Part shown: piece by piece, positions 16,591 through 24,893 of the stretch
Position numbering within the stretch: position 1 is the stretch's first letter
Layout of the letters: every line of letters starts with the position of its first letter
Assembly: GCF_021390395.1 (NCBI RefSeq)
Contig: NZ_JAJUWT010000029.1
Location: forward strand, 62,001 to 126,000
DNA length: 64,000 nucleotides
Direction of reading: 5' to 3'
Source: Saccharothrix sp. S26
Lineage (GTDB): Bacteria > Actinomycetota > Actinomycetes > Mycobacteriales > Pseudonocardiaceae
Position numbers and translations under genes: made by a program
Notes under the pieces: generated by a model
Database searches by the model: none
Told to the model about the DNA's origin: nothing
What the model saw: the letters and a program-made list of their open reading frames with translations, nothing else

Positions 16591-18071
16591 CAGTCGAGCA
16601 CCAACGTCGAGTCGTGCAGCGTCAACGTCCCCGCCGCCGAGCGGATCCGGGTGGACTGCCCTCGGGAGTGCGCCACCGTCACGCGCAGCCCGCGCACCGG
16701 GTCGGTCGCCGAACCCGAGTCGGCCGCCGTGTCACGTTGCGCCATGGCCAGCGTGAGCAGCTCGCACAGCACCCCGAGCGCTTCGCCGGACAGCGTCGTC
16801 TCGGCCAGCCGGGGTGCGGCCGCCGCCAGCTCCGCCACCGACGCCGCCCGCCGCTCGTCCGCTTCGCGGGCCTCCGCCAGCAACGACTGCTCGGTCATCG
16901 GGTCGTCCAGGATCCTCGACGTCCGCCCCCGCGCGCCGCGATCACCGCGGCTGCGCACGCTGACCTGCACCTCGACCACCGGGCCGTCCCGCCACGGTGT
17001 GCGCTCGTTGTCGCTGTCGTGCTCCGGCGCGGGCGACACGTGCCGCGCCGAGTGCAGCCCGAACGCCGCCGCGTACAGCTCGTGCGCCTGCTCCCGCGTG
17101 CCCGAGTCGAACCACGCGGCCAGCTTGAGCAGCTCGGCGCGCCGGCTCGGCAGCAGCCCGCCGCCCGAGGTCGCCCGCTTCACGCTCGCCAGCAGCGACC
17201 CGATCGCGCGTGCCGTGGCCTCGCGCAGCGCGGTCACCTGGCTCGGCCGACCCGGCCGGTCCACGAACCAGTCGGTCAGCTCCTGCCAGTCCTCCGGCGA
17301 CCGGCCGCGGGCCCGTTCGACCTGGTCGCCGAGGTCGGCGCGGCCCAGCAGGCGCAGCAGCTCCGAGCGCGCGGAGTTCACCCGGGCCAGGGCGTCGGCG
17401 ATGGCCGGGGTGTGCCGCAGCACGTCCTCCACGACCATCTGGATGTACTCGACCAGCAGGTTGCGGAACCCGGAGATCTCCTCCGGCGCGAGGTGGTGCC
17501 GCGTCACGACCTGGCCCAGGTAGGCGTAGAAGTCGCGCACGGTCGCGGCCAGCTCGGCGTGCTGGAGGAACAGCGTGGTGACCTGCTCGGCCAGCACCTC
17601 GCGGCTGCGGGGCGCGCCGCTGATCAACGCCTCCGACAGCGACTGGCCCAGCCGGTCCAGGCCGCGTTCCACGGCGGGCAGCAGCTCCCGCGACACCTCC
17701 CGCGCGCCCTCGGGCACGCGCAGCAGCTCGTCCACGTCCCGCTGCACCCGGACGGCGAGCTTGCTGACCTGGTAGCGGACGCTGCCGTGCTGGAACTCGG
17801 CGATGCTGGAGGCCACCACCTCGCGCCTGCCCTGCACCAGGTTGCCCCACTCGACGAGCTGCCGCAGCCGGTTGATCACGTTCTCGATGCGCGACTCGCC
17901 CGGCTCGACCCGGCCCTCGCGCTCCGCGCCCGCCAGCGCGCCCGCGACCTCGCCCGCGGACAGGTCGGCCAGCAGCGTGGACGTGAACAACCGCATGATC
18001 GCCAGGTACGTGCGCTGGTGATCGCGGGCGTCCAAGTACGCGTAGAGCTTGAGGCGGCCGGCTGGTTCCAC
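16590..18071 (-). CDS. jetA: Wadjet type II JetA (TIGR02677/DUF2397 family)
   Basis: A 493-residue protein of the DUF2397/TIGR02677 family, the kleisin-like (MukF-type) subunit that links the JetC heads. The N terminus LYAYLDARDHQRTYLAIMRL is characteristic of the family. It is first in the jetABC operon. GTG 18071 is chosen because a minus-strand TAGGGT lies 8 nt upstream; a longer reading from 18191 would run into the cobD promoter and begins with low-quality sequence. It is divergent from cobD with a 52-bp gap. Confidence 0.87.
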   Translation of the reverse strand: MEPAGRLKLYAYLDARDHQRTYLAIMRLFTSTLLADLSAGEVAGALAGAEREGRVEPGESRIENVINRLRQLVEWGNLVQGRREVVASSIAEFQHGSVRYQVSKLAVRVQRDVDELLRVPEGAREVSRELLPAVERGLDRLGQSLSEALISGAPRSREVLAEQVTTLFLQHAELAATVRDFYAYLGQVVTRHHLAPEEISGFRNLLVEYIQMVVEDVLRHTPAIADALARVNSARSELLRLLGRADLGDQVERARGRSPEDWQELTDWFVDRPGRPSQVTALREATARAIGSLLASVKRATSGGGLLPSRRAELLKLAAWFDSGTREQAHELYAAAFGLHSARHVSPAPEHDSDNERTPWRDGPVVEVQVSVRSRGDRGARGRTSRILDDPMTEQSLLAEAREADERRAASVAELAAAAPRLAETTLSGEALGVLCELLTLAMAQRDTAADSGSATDPVRGLRVTVAHSRGQSTRIRSAAGTLTLHDSTLVLD

Positions 18072-18079
18072 GGTGCGCC

Positions 18080-18085
18080 ACCCTA
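18080..18085 (-). promoter_or_regulatory. -10 box TAGGGT of the jetABC operon
   Basis: Minus-strand TAGGGT ends 8 nt before GTG 18071, implying a leaderless jetABC mRNA. It is the only evident promoter for the operon. Confidence 0.45.
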
Positions 18086-18110
18086 GTGCGGCGGTCCGAC
18101 ACGTGCGGGC

Positions 18111-18116
18111 TACCGT
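18111..18116 (+). promoter_or_regulatory. -10 box TACCGT of cobD
   Basis: TACCGT ends 7 nt before GTG 18124, the leaderless spacing seen elsewhere here. This supports GTG 18124 over GTG 18115. Confidence 0.4.
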
Positions 18117-18123
18117 GCCCCGT

Positions 18124-19092
18124 GTGAGTCTGGGGCGCGCGGTGGGGTTGGTGCTGGGCGTGGCCGCTGACGCGGTGTTCGGCGACCCCAAGAGGTATCA
18201 CCCGGTAGCGGGATTCGGACGTGCGGCGGCGGCGCTGGAGCGCAAGCTGTACCGCGACCACCAGGTGGGCGGCGTGGCGCACACGGCCGTCCTCGTCGGC
18301 GGCACGGTCCTCGCCGGCGCCGCGGTGGAACGGCTCGGCAGGCGCAGCCCGGTGGTGCAGGCCCTGACCACGGCCGCGGCCACGTGGGTGGTGCTCGGCG
18401 GGTCGTCGCTGGCCGACGAGGGCACCGCGATGGGCCGCGAACTGGACGGCGGCGACCTCGAAGCGGCGCGCAATCGCTTGCCCAACCTGTGCGGGCGCGA
18501 GCCGCGCAAGCTCGACACGATGGGCCTGGCCAAGGCGACCGTCGAGTCCGTGGCGGAGAACACGTCCGACGCCGTCGTCGCGCCGCTGTTCTGGGGCGCG
18601 GTCGCGGGCGTGCCGGGGCTGCTCGGCTACCGCGCGGCGAACACCCTCGACGCCATGGTCGGCCACCGCAACGAGCGGTACCGGCGGTTCGGCTGGGCCG
18701 CGGCACGCCTGGACGACGTGGCGAACCTGCTGCCCTCGCGGCTGGCCGCGCTGCTCACGGCGGCGGGCGCGCCGGTCGTCGGCGGCTCGGCGGGCGAGGC
18801 GTGGCGGACGTGGCGGCGGGACGCGGCGGCGCACCCGAGCCCCAACGCGGGCCAGGTCGAGGCGGCGTTCGCGGGTGCGTTGGAGGTGCGGCTGGGCGGC
18901 CGCACGGTGTACGCGCACGGCGCGGAGGACCGGCCGGTGCTCGGGCACGGCCGCAACCCCGACGCCGGTCACGTGACGCGGGCGGTGGAGCTGTCGCGGG
19001 TGGTCGGCGCGTCGGCGGCGGCCGTGACCGCGGTCATCGCGCTGGCGCGGCCTCGTCTTCGGCGAGTTGCTCGGCGACGGACTTCCGCTTGA
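18124..19092 (+). CDS. cobD: Adenosylcobinamide-phosphate synthase CobD/CbiB
   Basis: A 322-residue polytopic membrane protein that attaches aminopropanol phosphate (or aminopropanol) to adenosylcobyric acid in cobalamin synthesis. Motifs are ADAVFGDPKRYHPVAGFG at the N terminus, KATVESVAENTSDAVVAPLFWG, and HPSPNAGQVEAAFAGAL. It is divergent from jetA. Its 3' end overlaps the convergent SURF1 gene by 59 bp. In M. tuberculosis cobD (Rv2236c) is likewise next to the SURF1 gene and ptpA, so this is the conserved backbone flanking the defence locus. Confidence 0.92.
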   Translation: MSLGRAVGLVLGVAADAVFGDPKRYHPVAGFGRAAAALERKLYRDHQVGGVAHTAVLVGGTVLAGAAVERLGRRSPVVQALTTAAATWVVLGGSSLADEGTAMGRELDGGDLEAARNRLPNLCGREPRKLDTMGLAKATVESVAENTSDAVVAPLFWGAVAGVPGLLGYRAANTLDAMVGHRNERYRRFGWAAARLDDVANLLPSRLAALLTAAGAPVVGGSAGEAWRTWRRDAAAHPSPNAGQVEAAFAGALEVRLGGRTVYAHGAEDRPVLGHGRNPDAGHVTRAVELSRVVGASAAAVTAVIALARPRLRRVARRRTSA

Positions 19093-19837
19093 CCTTGGTC
19101 GTGCCCGCGTCCTCGCGCAGCGCGCCGCCGGGCCAGACCTCGCGGACGGTGAAGTACAGCCAGCCGCCCAGCGCCATGGCGCCGAACGCGATCCACTGCA
19201 ACGCGTAGGAGAAGAACGGGCCGGCGTCGAGCTTCGGCAGCGGCAGGGCCTCGGTCACGCCCGGCTGGCCCTCGGTGAGCTGGAAGTACCCGGGTCGCAG
19301 GTCGAGCCCGGCGGCCCGGCCGACCACGGCCGAGTTCACCGAGTACACCTGGCGGTGCTGGTCCTCCTGGAACGCGTCACGGGTGTCGGACTCGTCGCGG
19401 CGAGCCAGTGCGACGAGCGTCACCTCGCCGGTCGGCACGGGGTCGAGGTCGGGCACCTTGATGCCGTTGACCGGCCGCACGTACCCCCGGTCGACCAGCA
19501 CGACCGTGCCGTCGACCAGCCGGAACGGCGTCAGCACCTCGAACGCGGCCTCGCCCTGCACGGTCCGCAGCCGCGCCACCGCCTGCCCCTCGGGCAGGTA
19601 GCGGCCGGTCAGCGTCACGCGCCGCCACTCGACCTCGGCGTTGGGCCGGTCGAGCAGCGTGGTCACGGGCACCGGGTCGGTCCGCAGGGACGACGTGACC
19701 GCGTTGTTCTGGGCCTCGCGCTCGGTGTCGCGGTCGAACTGCCACGGGGCGAGCAGCGTGAAGCACGCGCCCGCGAACACCCACACCGCCAGCGTCAACG
19801 CCAGCCAGCCGGGCTGCAACAGGAACCTCAACCGCAC
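19034..19837 (-). CDS. SURF1-family cytochrome oxidase biogenesis protein
   Basis: A 267-residue SURF1-like protein with the family layout: one N-terminal membrane helix (LLQPGWLALTLAVWVFAGAC), a periplasmic domain with APWQFDRDTEREAQN, LTGRYLPEGQAVARLR and VLVDRGYVRPVNG, and a second membrane helix (LQWIAFGAMALGGWLYF). SURF1 helps insert haem into cytochrome c oxidase. GTG 19837 begins MRLRFLLQPGW, the natural start; an upstream extension to 19948 would be non-homologous. The C-terminal coding region overlaps cobD. It is the homologue in place of Rv2235. Confidence 0.88.
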   Translation of the reverse strand: MRLRFLLQPGWLALTLAVWVFAGACFTLLAPWQFDRDTEREAQNNAVTSSLRTDPVPVTTLLDRPNAEVEWRRVTLTGRYLPEGQAVARLRTVQGEAAFEVLTPFRLVDGTVVLVDRGYVRPVNGIKVPDLDPVPTGEVTLVALARRDESDTRDAFQEDQHRQVYSVNSAVVGRAAGLDLRPGYFQLTEGQPGVTEALPLPKLDAGPFFSYALQWIAFGAMALGGWLYFTVREVWPGGALREDAGTTKVKRKSVAEQLAEDEAAPAR

Positions 19838-19904
19838 GTGACCACGGTAAGCCCTGCGCCGTTGTGACCCGCACCCGGCCGAAGCGGGCGGGCGGGCACC
19901 GCGG

Positions 19905-20738
19905 TCACGACGGCAGCGAACGGGCCGCGGCCAGCGCCTGTCGGGCATAGCCGCGACCGAACAGCACGGCGTGCACGAGCAGCGGGAACAGCTGGTGCAG
20001 CGGCACCCGGTCGCGCCACCCGTCGGCCAGCGGCGCGGCCTCGTCGTAGGCGGCGAGGACGCGGTCGAGGTGGGGGCAGCCGAACAGGGCGAGCATGGCC
20101 AGGTCGCTCTCCCGGTGCCCGCCGTGGGCGGCCGGGTCGATGAGCCACGCGCGGCCGTCGGCGGCCCAGTGCACGTTGCCGTTCCACAGGTCGCCGTGCA
20201 GGCGGGCGGGCGGCTCGTCCGGGGCGTCCACCCGCACGCCCTCGATGGTGCGCGCCTCGGCGGCGGTCAACGCGCCCGCGTCCACGGCGAGCCGGGTGTA
20301 GTAGGCGATCCGGTCCCGGGCGAACCACTCGGACCAGTGCTCCGCGGGGACGTTGGGCAGGGGTGCGAGGCCGATCGACGCGTCAGCCGGCCCACCGGGT
20401 GGCGGTGCGCCGAACGCGGGTGCGCCGGTCGCGTGCAGCGCGGCGAGCCGTCGCCCGAACTCCTCGGCCGCCCGCGGCGACGGCCGGCCCGGCTCGACCC
20501 GGTCGATCGCGAGCCACGGCCCGTCGTGCCCGCGCAGCCCCGGCACCGGCGGGCCCGCGGGGTCGACCAACCACGCCAGCGACGCGGCCTCGGCCAAGGC
20601 CGCGCCCGGCTCGTCGTGCCGCTTGACGACCACGGTGCCACCGTCGGCCAGCCCGACCTCCCACACCGCGCCGCCGAGCCGCCGCACCCCGGTCGCGGGC
20701 GTCCCGGTCAGCCGCCGTGCCGCCTCCGCCGGTGTCAC
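19905..20738 (-). CDS. Fructosamine kinase family protein
   Basis: A 277-residue phosphotransferase of the fructosamine-3-kinase/aminoglycoside kinase fold. The catalytic segment ARLHGDLWNGNVHW and the metal-binding WLIDPAAHGGHRESDLAML are diagnostic. Family members phosphorylate ketosamines on glycated proteins or small molecules, leading to deglycation. GTG 20738 overlaps the stop of the upstream LMW phosphatase gene (GTGA). This coupling of a kinase and a phosphatase is notable: low-molecular-weight phosphatases have been linked to dephosphorylating ketosamine phosphates in some bacteria, and in M. tuberculosis ptpA is also followed by a kinase-type gene. Whether the two share a substrate is inference. 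Confidence 0.87.
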   Translation of the reverse strand: MTPAEAARRLTGTPATGVRRLGGAVWEVGLADGGTVVVKRHDEPGAALAEAASLAWLVDPAGPPVPGLRGHDGPWLAIDRVEPGRPSPRAAEEFGRRLAALHATGAPAFGAPPPGGPADASIGLAPLPNVPAEHWSEWFARDRIAYYTRLAVDAGALTAAEARTIEGVRVDAPDEPPARLHGDLWNGNVHWAADGRAWLIDPAAHGGHRESDLAMLALFGCPHLDRVLAAYDEAAPLADGWRDRVPLHQLFPLLVHAVLFGRGYARQALAAARSLPS

Positions 20739-21196
20739 AGCCGTTCGCGCACCCACGCCAGCAGGCCGGGCACGGCGGCCTCCACCATCTCCACCACGCG
20801 GTCGAAGCCCGCCTTGTCGCCGTAGTACGGGTCGGGCACGTCCACGCCGTCCGCGTCGGGGTCGAACGAGCGCAGCAGCCGGACCCGCTCCGGGTCGGCG
20901 ACCATCCGCCGCAGCGACCGCGCGTGCCCGGAGTCCAGCGCCACCAGCAGGTCGGCGTCGAGGTGGTTCTCGCCGACCTGGGCGGCCACGTGCTCGGTCG
21001 GGTAGCCGTTGTCGGCCAACGACTTCGCCGCGCGCGGGTCGGCCGGGTCGCCCACGTGCCAGCCGCCGGTGCCCGCGCTGGTCACCTCCACGAGGTCACC
21101 CAGCCCGGCCCGGCGCAGGTGCTCGCGGAATATGATCGCGGCCACGGGGGAGCGGCAGATGTTGCCGGTGCAGATGAACGAGACGGTCAGCGCCAC
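20735..21196 (-). CDS. Low-molecular-weight protein-tyrosine phosphatase
   Basis: A 153-residue LMW-PTP. The P-loop Cys9-T-G-N-I-C-R15-S is at the N terminus and the general acid loop DVPDPYYGD is near the C terminus. It corresponds in position to ptpA (Rv2234) of M. tuberculosis. It is followed, with a GTGA overlap, by the fructosamine kinase, suggesting a shared role in removing phosphate from small molecules or proteins. It is divergent from a small membrane protein of unknown function. Confidence 0.92.
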   Translation of the reverse strand: MALTVSFICTGNICRSPVAAIIFREHLRRAGLGDLVEVTSAGTGGWHVGDPADPRAAKSLADNGYPTEHVAAQVGENHLDADLLVALDSGHARSLRRMVADPERVRLLRSFDPDADGVDVPDPYYGDKAGFDRVVEMVEAAVPGLLAWVRERL

Positions 21197-21240
21197 GGCG
21201 GGTCAGTCTGCCACCCGGTTCGCGTTGGGGGTCTGAGGCA

Positions 21241-21714
21241 ATGTCCGGGGTCGTGGTCGGTGTCGTCGTGCTGCTCGCCGTCGTGGCGGTGGCCGGGGTG
21301 GTGGTCGTGCTGCGCCGCCGGTCGTGGCCCGAGACGCCCGCGTTCGCCCGGCCGCGGCCCGTGACCTCGCCCGGCGGGCTGGTCCCCGACCCCAACGCCG
21401 GATTCTTCACGCACCGCCGTTTCGCGTTCCGGAAAAGGCATTTCTTCGTCGGCACGGGGTGCCCGCCGGTGCTGGTCGCGGATTTTTCGTCACTCGACGT
21501 GTTGCGTCGGGAACAGCCTGTGCGCATTGCCCGTTACGGCATTCGGGTGTGGTGGTGGTTCGGGGACGAGTTCTACCGCGAAGCGGTCGGTCTGGGTGCC
21601 GACGACGTGCGAGCATGGGTGCGTGAGCGGGAGCGGAAGCGCCTGGCCCGCCAGGACCGGGCCCGCCTGCTCTCGGCGGTGGAAGAGAGCCTGCGAAAGC
21701 GTGATAACGAGTAA
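21241..21714 (+). CDS. Conserved-looking membrane-anchored protein of unknown function
   Basis: A 157-residue protein with one N-terminal membrane helix (VVVGVVVLLAVVAVAGVVVVL) followed by basic residues, so the rest is probably cytoplasmic. The soluble part is rich in aromatic and basic residues (FAFRKRHFFVGTG, YGIRVWWWFGDEFYREAVG) and ends in a charged helix (ERERKRLARQDRARLLSAVE). I do not recognise the family. It is divergent from the LMW-PTP gene. Codon pattern and third-position GC look like a real gene. Confidence 0.6.
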   Translation: MSGVVVGVVVLLAVVAVAGVVVVLRRRSWPETPAFARPRPVTSPGGLVPDPNAGFFTHRRFAFRKRHFFVGTGCPPVLVADFSSLDVLRREQPVRIARYGIRVWWWFGDEFYREAVGLGADDVRAWVRERERKRLARQDRARLLSAVEESLRKRDNE

Positions 21715-21826
21715 CGGAACGGCCCGCAATTCCGACGCCAATGCAGTGGGGAATGTGTCGGGAAGGAATGTGGATGACGCGCACACGTGGCGTGCGACGG
21801 GTTCGCCGGGAGATCGGCGACGCGTG

Positions 21827-21937
21827 GTGACCGAACCGTCGCTCTGCCGGGCCGGCAGGTATGAGGCCCCCTCGCCCGCGCACCTGGTGCTGAGCCTCGC
21901 GCTGCTGTTCTTCGCCGTGGCCGTCTCGATGCTCTAG
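21827..21937 (+). CDS. Small single-pass membrane protein
   Basis: A 36-residue open frame: a short polar N terminus (MTEPSLCRAGRYEAPSPA) followed by one strong membrane helix (HLVLSLALLFFAVAVSML) and a stop. A longer in-frame GTG start at 21770 follows GGAAGG at only 3 nt, so the start is uncertain. It may be a small membrane peptide gene. No function is suggested. Confidence 0.4.
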   Translation: MTEPSLCRAGRYEAPSPAHLVLSLALLFFAVAVSML

Positions 21938-21980
21938 CCGTCTCAGCGGCCTCTCAGGTCCGTCGCGGGACGATCACCAG

Positions 21981-22985
21981 GTGTCCACAGCGCAGTCGAA
22001 CCAGCCGCAGTCGACCATGCCGACCATGCCGGCGCTCGCCCTCGCGCTGCCGAGGGTCGAGGACGAGATCCGGGCCTTGGCGACGTCGTCGTCGCTGCCG
22101 ATCGTGAACGACTTCTCCGGCCGCATCACCGCGGCCGGCGGCAAGCGGCTGCGCTCGGTGCTGGTCCTGGCCGGCTCGCTGGCCGTGTCCGGCGAGATCA
22201 CCGACAAGGCGGTCACCGCCGCCGCCTGCGTCGAGCTGCTGCACGCCGGCTCGCTCGTGCACGACGACCTGATGGACAACGCCGAGGAACGGCGCGGCGT
22301 GCGCACGGTCAACGCGGACTGGGGCACGGGCCCCGCCGTCCTGGTGGGCGACTTCATGCTGGCCCGCGCGAGCCAGGCGGCGCTGGACCGGATCTCGCCG
22401 TTCGCCGCGAGCAGGCTCGCCCAGGCCGTGACCGACCTGGTCGAGGGTCAGGTGCTGGAGGTCGTGGACCTCTACGACGTCCACCGCAGCCCGGACAACG
22501 CCCTGCGGTCCATCGAGCTGAAGACCGGCGCGTTGTTCGAGGTCGGCTGCGTGCTGGCGGCGCACTGCGCTGACGCCGACGAGGCCACCACGGCCGCCAT
22601 GGCCCGGTTCGGCGCGTTGTTCGGGCTGATGTTCCAGATCCTGGACGACCTGCTGGACCTCGCGTCCACCTCGCAGCGGCTGGGCAAGCCGGTCGGCAAC
22701 GACATCCGCCAGGGCGTCTACACGTTCCCGCTGCTGCGGGCGTTGACCGACGACCAGCGCGCGTTCCTCGCGCGACGCGGCCGTGAGCTGACCGACGCGG
22801 AGCTGGCCGGGCTGCTGGCGCGACTGCGGCAGACCAGCCTGGTCGCCGACACCGTCGAGCACTGCACGGCGCTGGCGGCGCAGGCGGCGCGCGCGTTGCC
22901 CGACCTGCCCGAGTCCGAGGCGTTGGGCATCCTGCGCGAGCTGCCGGCGGCCTACCTCGACTGGGCTTGCTCCCAGATGGGGTAG
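21981..22985 (+). CDS. Polyprenyl diphosphate synthase
   Basis: A 334-residue trans-isoprenyl diphosphate synthase. The first aspartate-rich motif HDDLMD is at about 94-99 and the second ILDDLLD near 220-225. Other conserved parts are GGKRLRSVLVL and LGKPVGNDIRQGVYTFPLL. Such enzymes make the C20 to C45 chain for menaquinone or carotenoids; a medium-to-long chain enzyme (GrcC-type) for menaquinone is most likely, but product length cannot be read. GTG 21981 is weakly supported. It precedes the cobC-like gene by 40 bp. Confidence 0.9.
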   Translation: MSTAQSNQPQSTMPTMPALALALPRVEDEIRALATSSSLPIVNDFSGRITAAGGKRLRSVLVLAGSLAVSGEITDKAVTAAACVELLHAGSLVHDDLMDNAEERRGVRTVNADWGTGPAVLVGDFMLARASQAALDRISPFAASRLAQAVTDLVEGQVLEVVDLYDVHRSPDNALRSIELKTGALFEVGCVLAAHCADADEATTAAMARFGALFGLMFQILDDLLDLASTSQRLGKPVGNDIRQGVYTFPLLRALTDDQRAFLARRGRELTDAELAGLLARLRQTSLVADTVEHCTALAAQAARALPDLPESEALGILRELPAAYLDWACSQMG

Positions 22986-23012
22986 AGCGCGGGTCCGCTG
23001 CCGCAGATCGCC

Positions 23013-23018
23013 TAGACT
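23013..23018 (+). promoter_or_regulatory. -10 box TAGACT of the cobC-like operon
   Basis: TAGACT ends 7 nt before ATG 23026, the leaderless arrangement. It would drive the four overlapping genes from the aminotransferase to the RNase H fusion. Confidence 0.45.
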
Positions 23019-23025
23019 CGCGCCG

Positions 23026-24069
23026 ATGACCAGCCAGGATCCCGGCCGGGCGCTGCTGCGCCACCACGGGGACGTCGACGCCGCGCCCGGACTCGCGGAC
23101 TTCGCGGTGAACGTGCGGGTGCCCGCGCCCCCGCCGTGGCTGCGGGACCGGCTGGCCGCCGCCCTCGACGACCTCGGCTCCTACCCGGCCGCCGCCGCCG
23201 ACGAACGCGCCCGCGCCGCCGTCGCCGCCAGGCACGGCCGCGACCCCGACGAGGTGCTGATCCTCAACGGGGCCGCGGAGGGCTTCGCGCTGCTGCCGAA
23301 CCTGCACCCCGCCCTGGCCGCGGTGGTGCACCCGTCGTTCACCGAGCCGGAGGTGGCGTTGCGGGACGCGGGCGTGCCCGTGCAGCGGGTGCCGCTGTGG
23401 CCCGAGGACGGCTACGGGCTGCGGCCGGACCTGGTGCCCGACGAGGCCGACCTGGTCGTGCTGGGCAACCCGACCAACCCGACGTCCGTGCTGCACCCGG
23501 CCGAGGTCGTGGCGTCGCTGAGCAGGCCCGGCCGGGTGCTGGTGGTGGACGAGGCGTTCGCCGACACCGTGCCCGGCGAGCCGGAGTCGCTGGCCGGACG
23601 CGCCGACGTGCCCGGGTTGCTGGTGCTGCGCAGCCTGACCAAGACGTGGGGCCTGGCGGGCCTGCGCGCGGGCTACCTGCTCGGTGCGCCCGAGCTGCTG
23701 GCCCGGCTCGCGCTGCCCCGGCCGCAGTGGCCGGTGGGCAGCCTGGTGCTGGAGGCCGTCACGGCGTGCTGCGAGCCGTCGGCGGTGGCCCAGGCCGAGG
23801 CGCTGGCGCGGCAGGCCCGTGAGCACACCGCGCACGCCGTGGCCCGGCTGGGTGACCTGGTGGTCGTGCCGCCGGACGCGCCGTTCGTGCTGCTGCGCGT
23901 GCCGCAGGGGCCGCGGGTGCGGCAGGCGTTGCGGGACAAGGGGATCGCGGTGCGGCGCGGTGACACGTTCCCCGGCCTGACCCCGGACCACATCAGGGTC
24001 GCCGTCCGCGCGCCGGAGGAGTTCGCGCTGCTGGTGGACGCGCTGCGAGTCGTGCTGGAGGAGCTGTGA
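23026..24069 (+). CDS. cobC: CobC-like PLP-dependent aminotransferase (L-threonine-O-3-phosphate decarboxylase type)
   Basis: A 347-residue fold-type I PLP enzyme of the histidinol-phosphate aminotransferase-like group annotated as CobC in actinobacteria (Rv2231c in M. tuberculosis). The PLP lysine is Lys206 in SLTKTWGLAGLRAGYLLG. LGNPTNPTSVL is the conserved asparagine loop. It may supply aminopropanol phosphate for cobalamin, in keeping with cobD nearby, but substrate specificity in this clade is not settled. GTGA overlap with the Nif3-like gene shows coupling. The order cobC, Nif3, zinc ribbon, RNase H/phosphatase is conserved with mycobacteria. Confidence 0.8.
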   Translation: MTSQDPGRALLRHHGDVDAAPGLADFAVNVRVPAPPPWLRDRLAAALDDLGSYPAAAADERARAAVAARHGRDPDEVLILNGAAEGFALLPNLHPALAAVVHPSFTEPEVALRDAGVPVQRVPLWPEDGYGLRPDLVPDEADLVVLGNPTNPTSVLHPAEVVASLSRPGRVLVVDEAFADTVPGEPESLAGRADVPGLLVLRSLTKTWGLAGLRAGYLLGAPELLARLALPRPQWPVGSLVLEAVTACCEPSAVAQAEALARQAREHTAHAVARLGDLVVVPPDAPFVLLRVPQGPRVRQALRDKGIAVRRGDTFPGLTPDHIRVAVRAPEEFALLVDALRVVLEEL

Positions 24070-24893
24070 CCACGCTGGGGGACGTGCTGGCCGCCCTGGA
24101 GGCCGCCTACCCGCCCGCGACCGCCGAGTCCTGGGACGCCGTCGGCCTGGTCTGCGGCGACCGCGCCGAACCGGTGTCGAAGGTGCTGTTCTGCGTCGAC
24201 CCGCTGGAGTCCACAGTGGACGAGGCGCTGGAGGTGGGCGCGCAGCTCGTCGTCGCGCACCACCCGCTGATGCTGCGCGGCGTCACGGGCGTGCCGGCCG
24301 ACGACCCGAAGGGCGGGCTGGTGCACCGGCTCATCCGCGCGGGCGTCGCCCTCTACACCGCCCACACCAACGCCGACGTGGCCAACCCCGGCGTGTCGGA
24401 CGCCCTGGCCGAGGCGATCGGCCTGCGCGTGACCGGTCCGCTCGTGCCCGCCGACCACGACCCCGCCACCGGCACCGGCCGGATCGGCGAGCTGGACCGC
24501 CCCGAACCGCTGCGCGACTTCGCCCGCCGCGTCGCCGACGCCCTGCCCGCGACGGCGTGGGGCGTGCGGGCGGCGGGTGAGCCGGACCGGCCGATCCGGC
24601 GGGTCGCGGTGTGCGGCGGCGCCGGCGACAGCTACCTGTCCGCCGCGGCACGCGCGGGTGTGGACGCCTACGTCACGGCGGACCTGCGCCACCACCCGGC
24701 GGGCGAGCACCTGGCCGCGGGCGGCCCGGCGTTGGTCGACGTGGCGCACTGGGCCAGTGAGCAGCCGTGGTGCGGACAGGCGGCGCACGTCGTGCGCGCC
24801 GCCTTCGGCGGTACGGTCGAAGTCCTCGTCTCGACCCGCCGGACCGATCCGTGGACCGTGGGCGTGACGAGCCGAACAGGAGGACCTCAGTGA
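24066..24893 (+). CDS. Nif3-like dinuclear metal centre hexameric protein
   Basis: A 275-residue Nif3/DUF34 protein. Metal-ligand motifs are VVAHHPLMLRG near the N terminus and LVDVAHWASEQPW near the C terminus; LYTAHTNADVANPGVSDALA is also typical. GTP cyclohydrolase-like or metal-chaperone roles have been proposed, but none is established. Its start overlaps the cobC-like stop and its end overlaps the zinc-ribbon gene start, within the conserved four-gene block. Confidence 0.9.
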   Translation: MTTLGDVLAALEAAYPPATAESWDAVGLVCGDRAEPVSKVLFCVDPLESTVDEALEVGAQLVVAHHPLMLRGVTGVPADDPKGGLVHRLIRAGVALYTAHTNADVANPGVSDALAEAIGLRVTGPLVPADHDPATGTGRIGELDRPEPLRDFARRVADALPATAWGVRAAGEPDRPIRRVAVCGGAGDSYLSAAARAGVDAYVTADLRHHPAGEHLAAGGPALVDVAHWASEQPWCGQAAHVVRAAFGGTVEVLVSTRRTDPWTVGVTSRTGGPQ

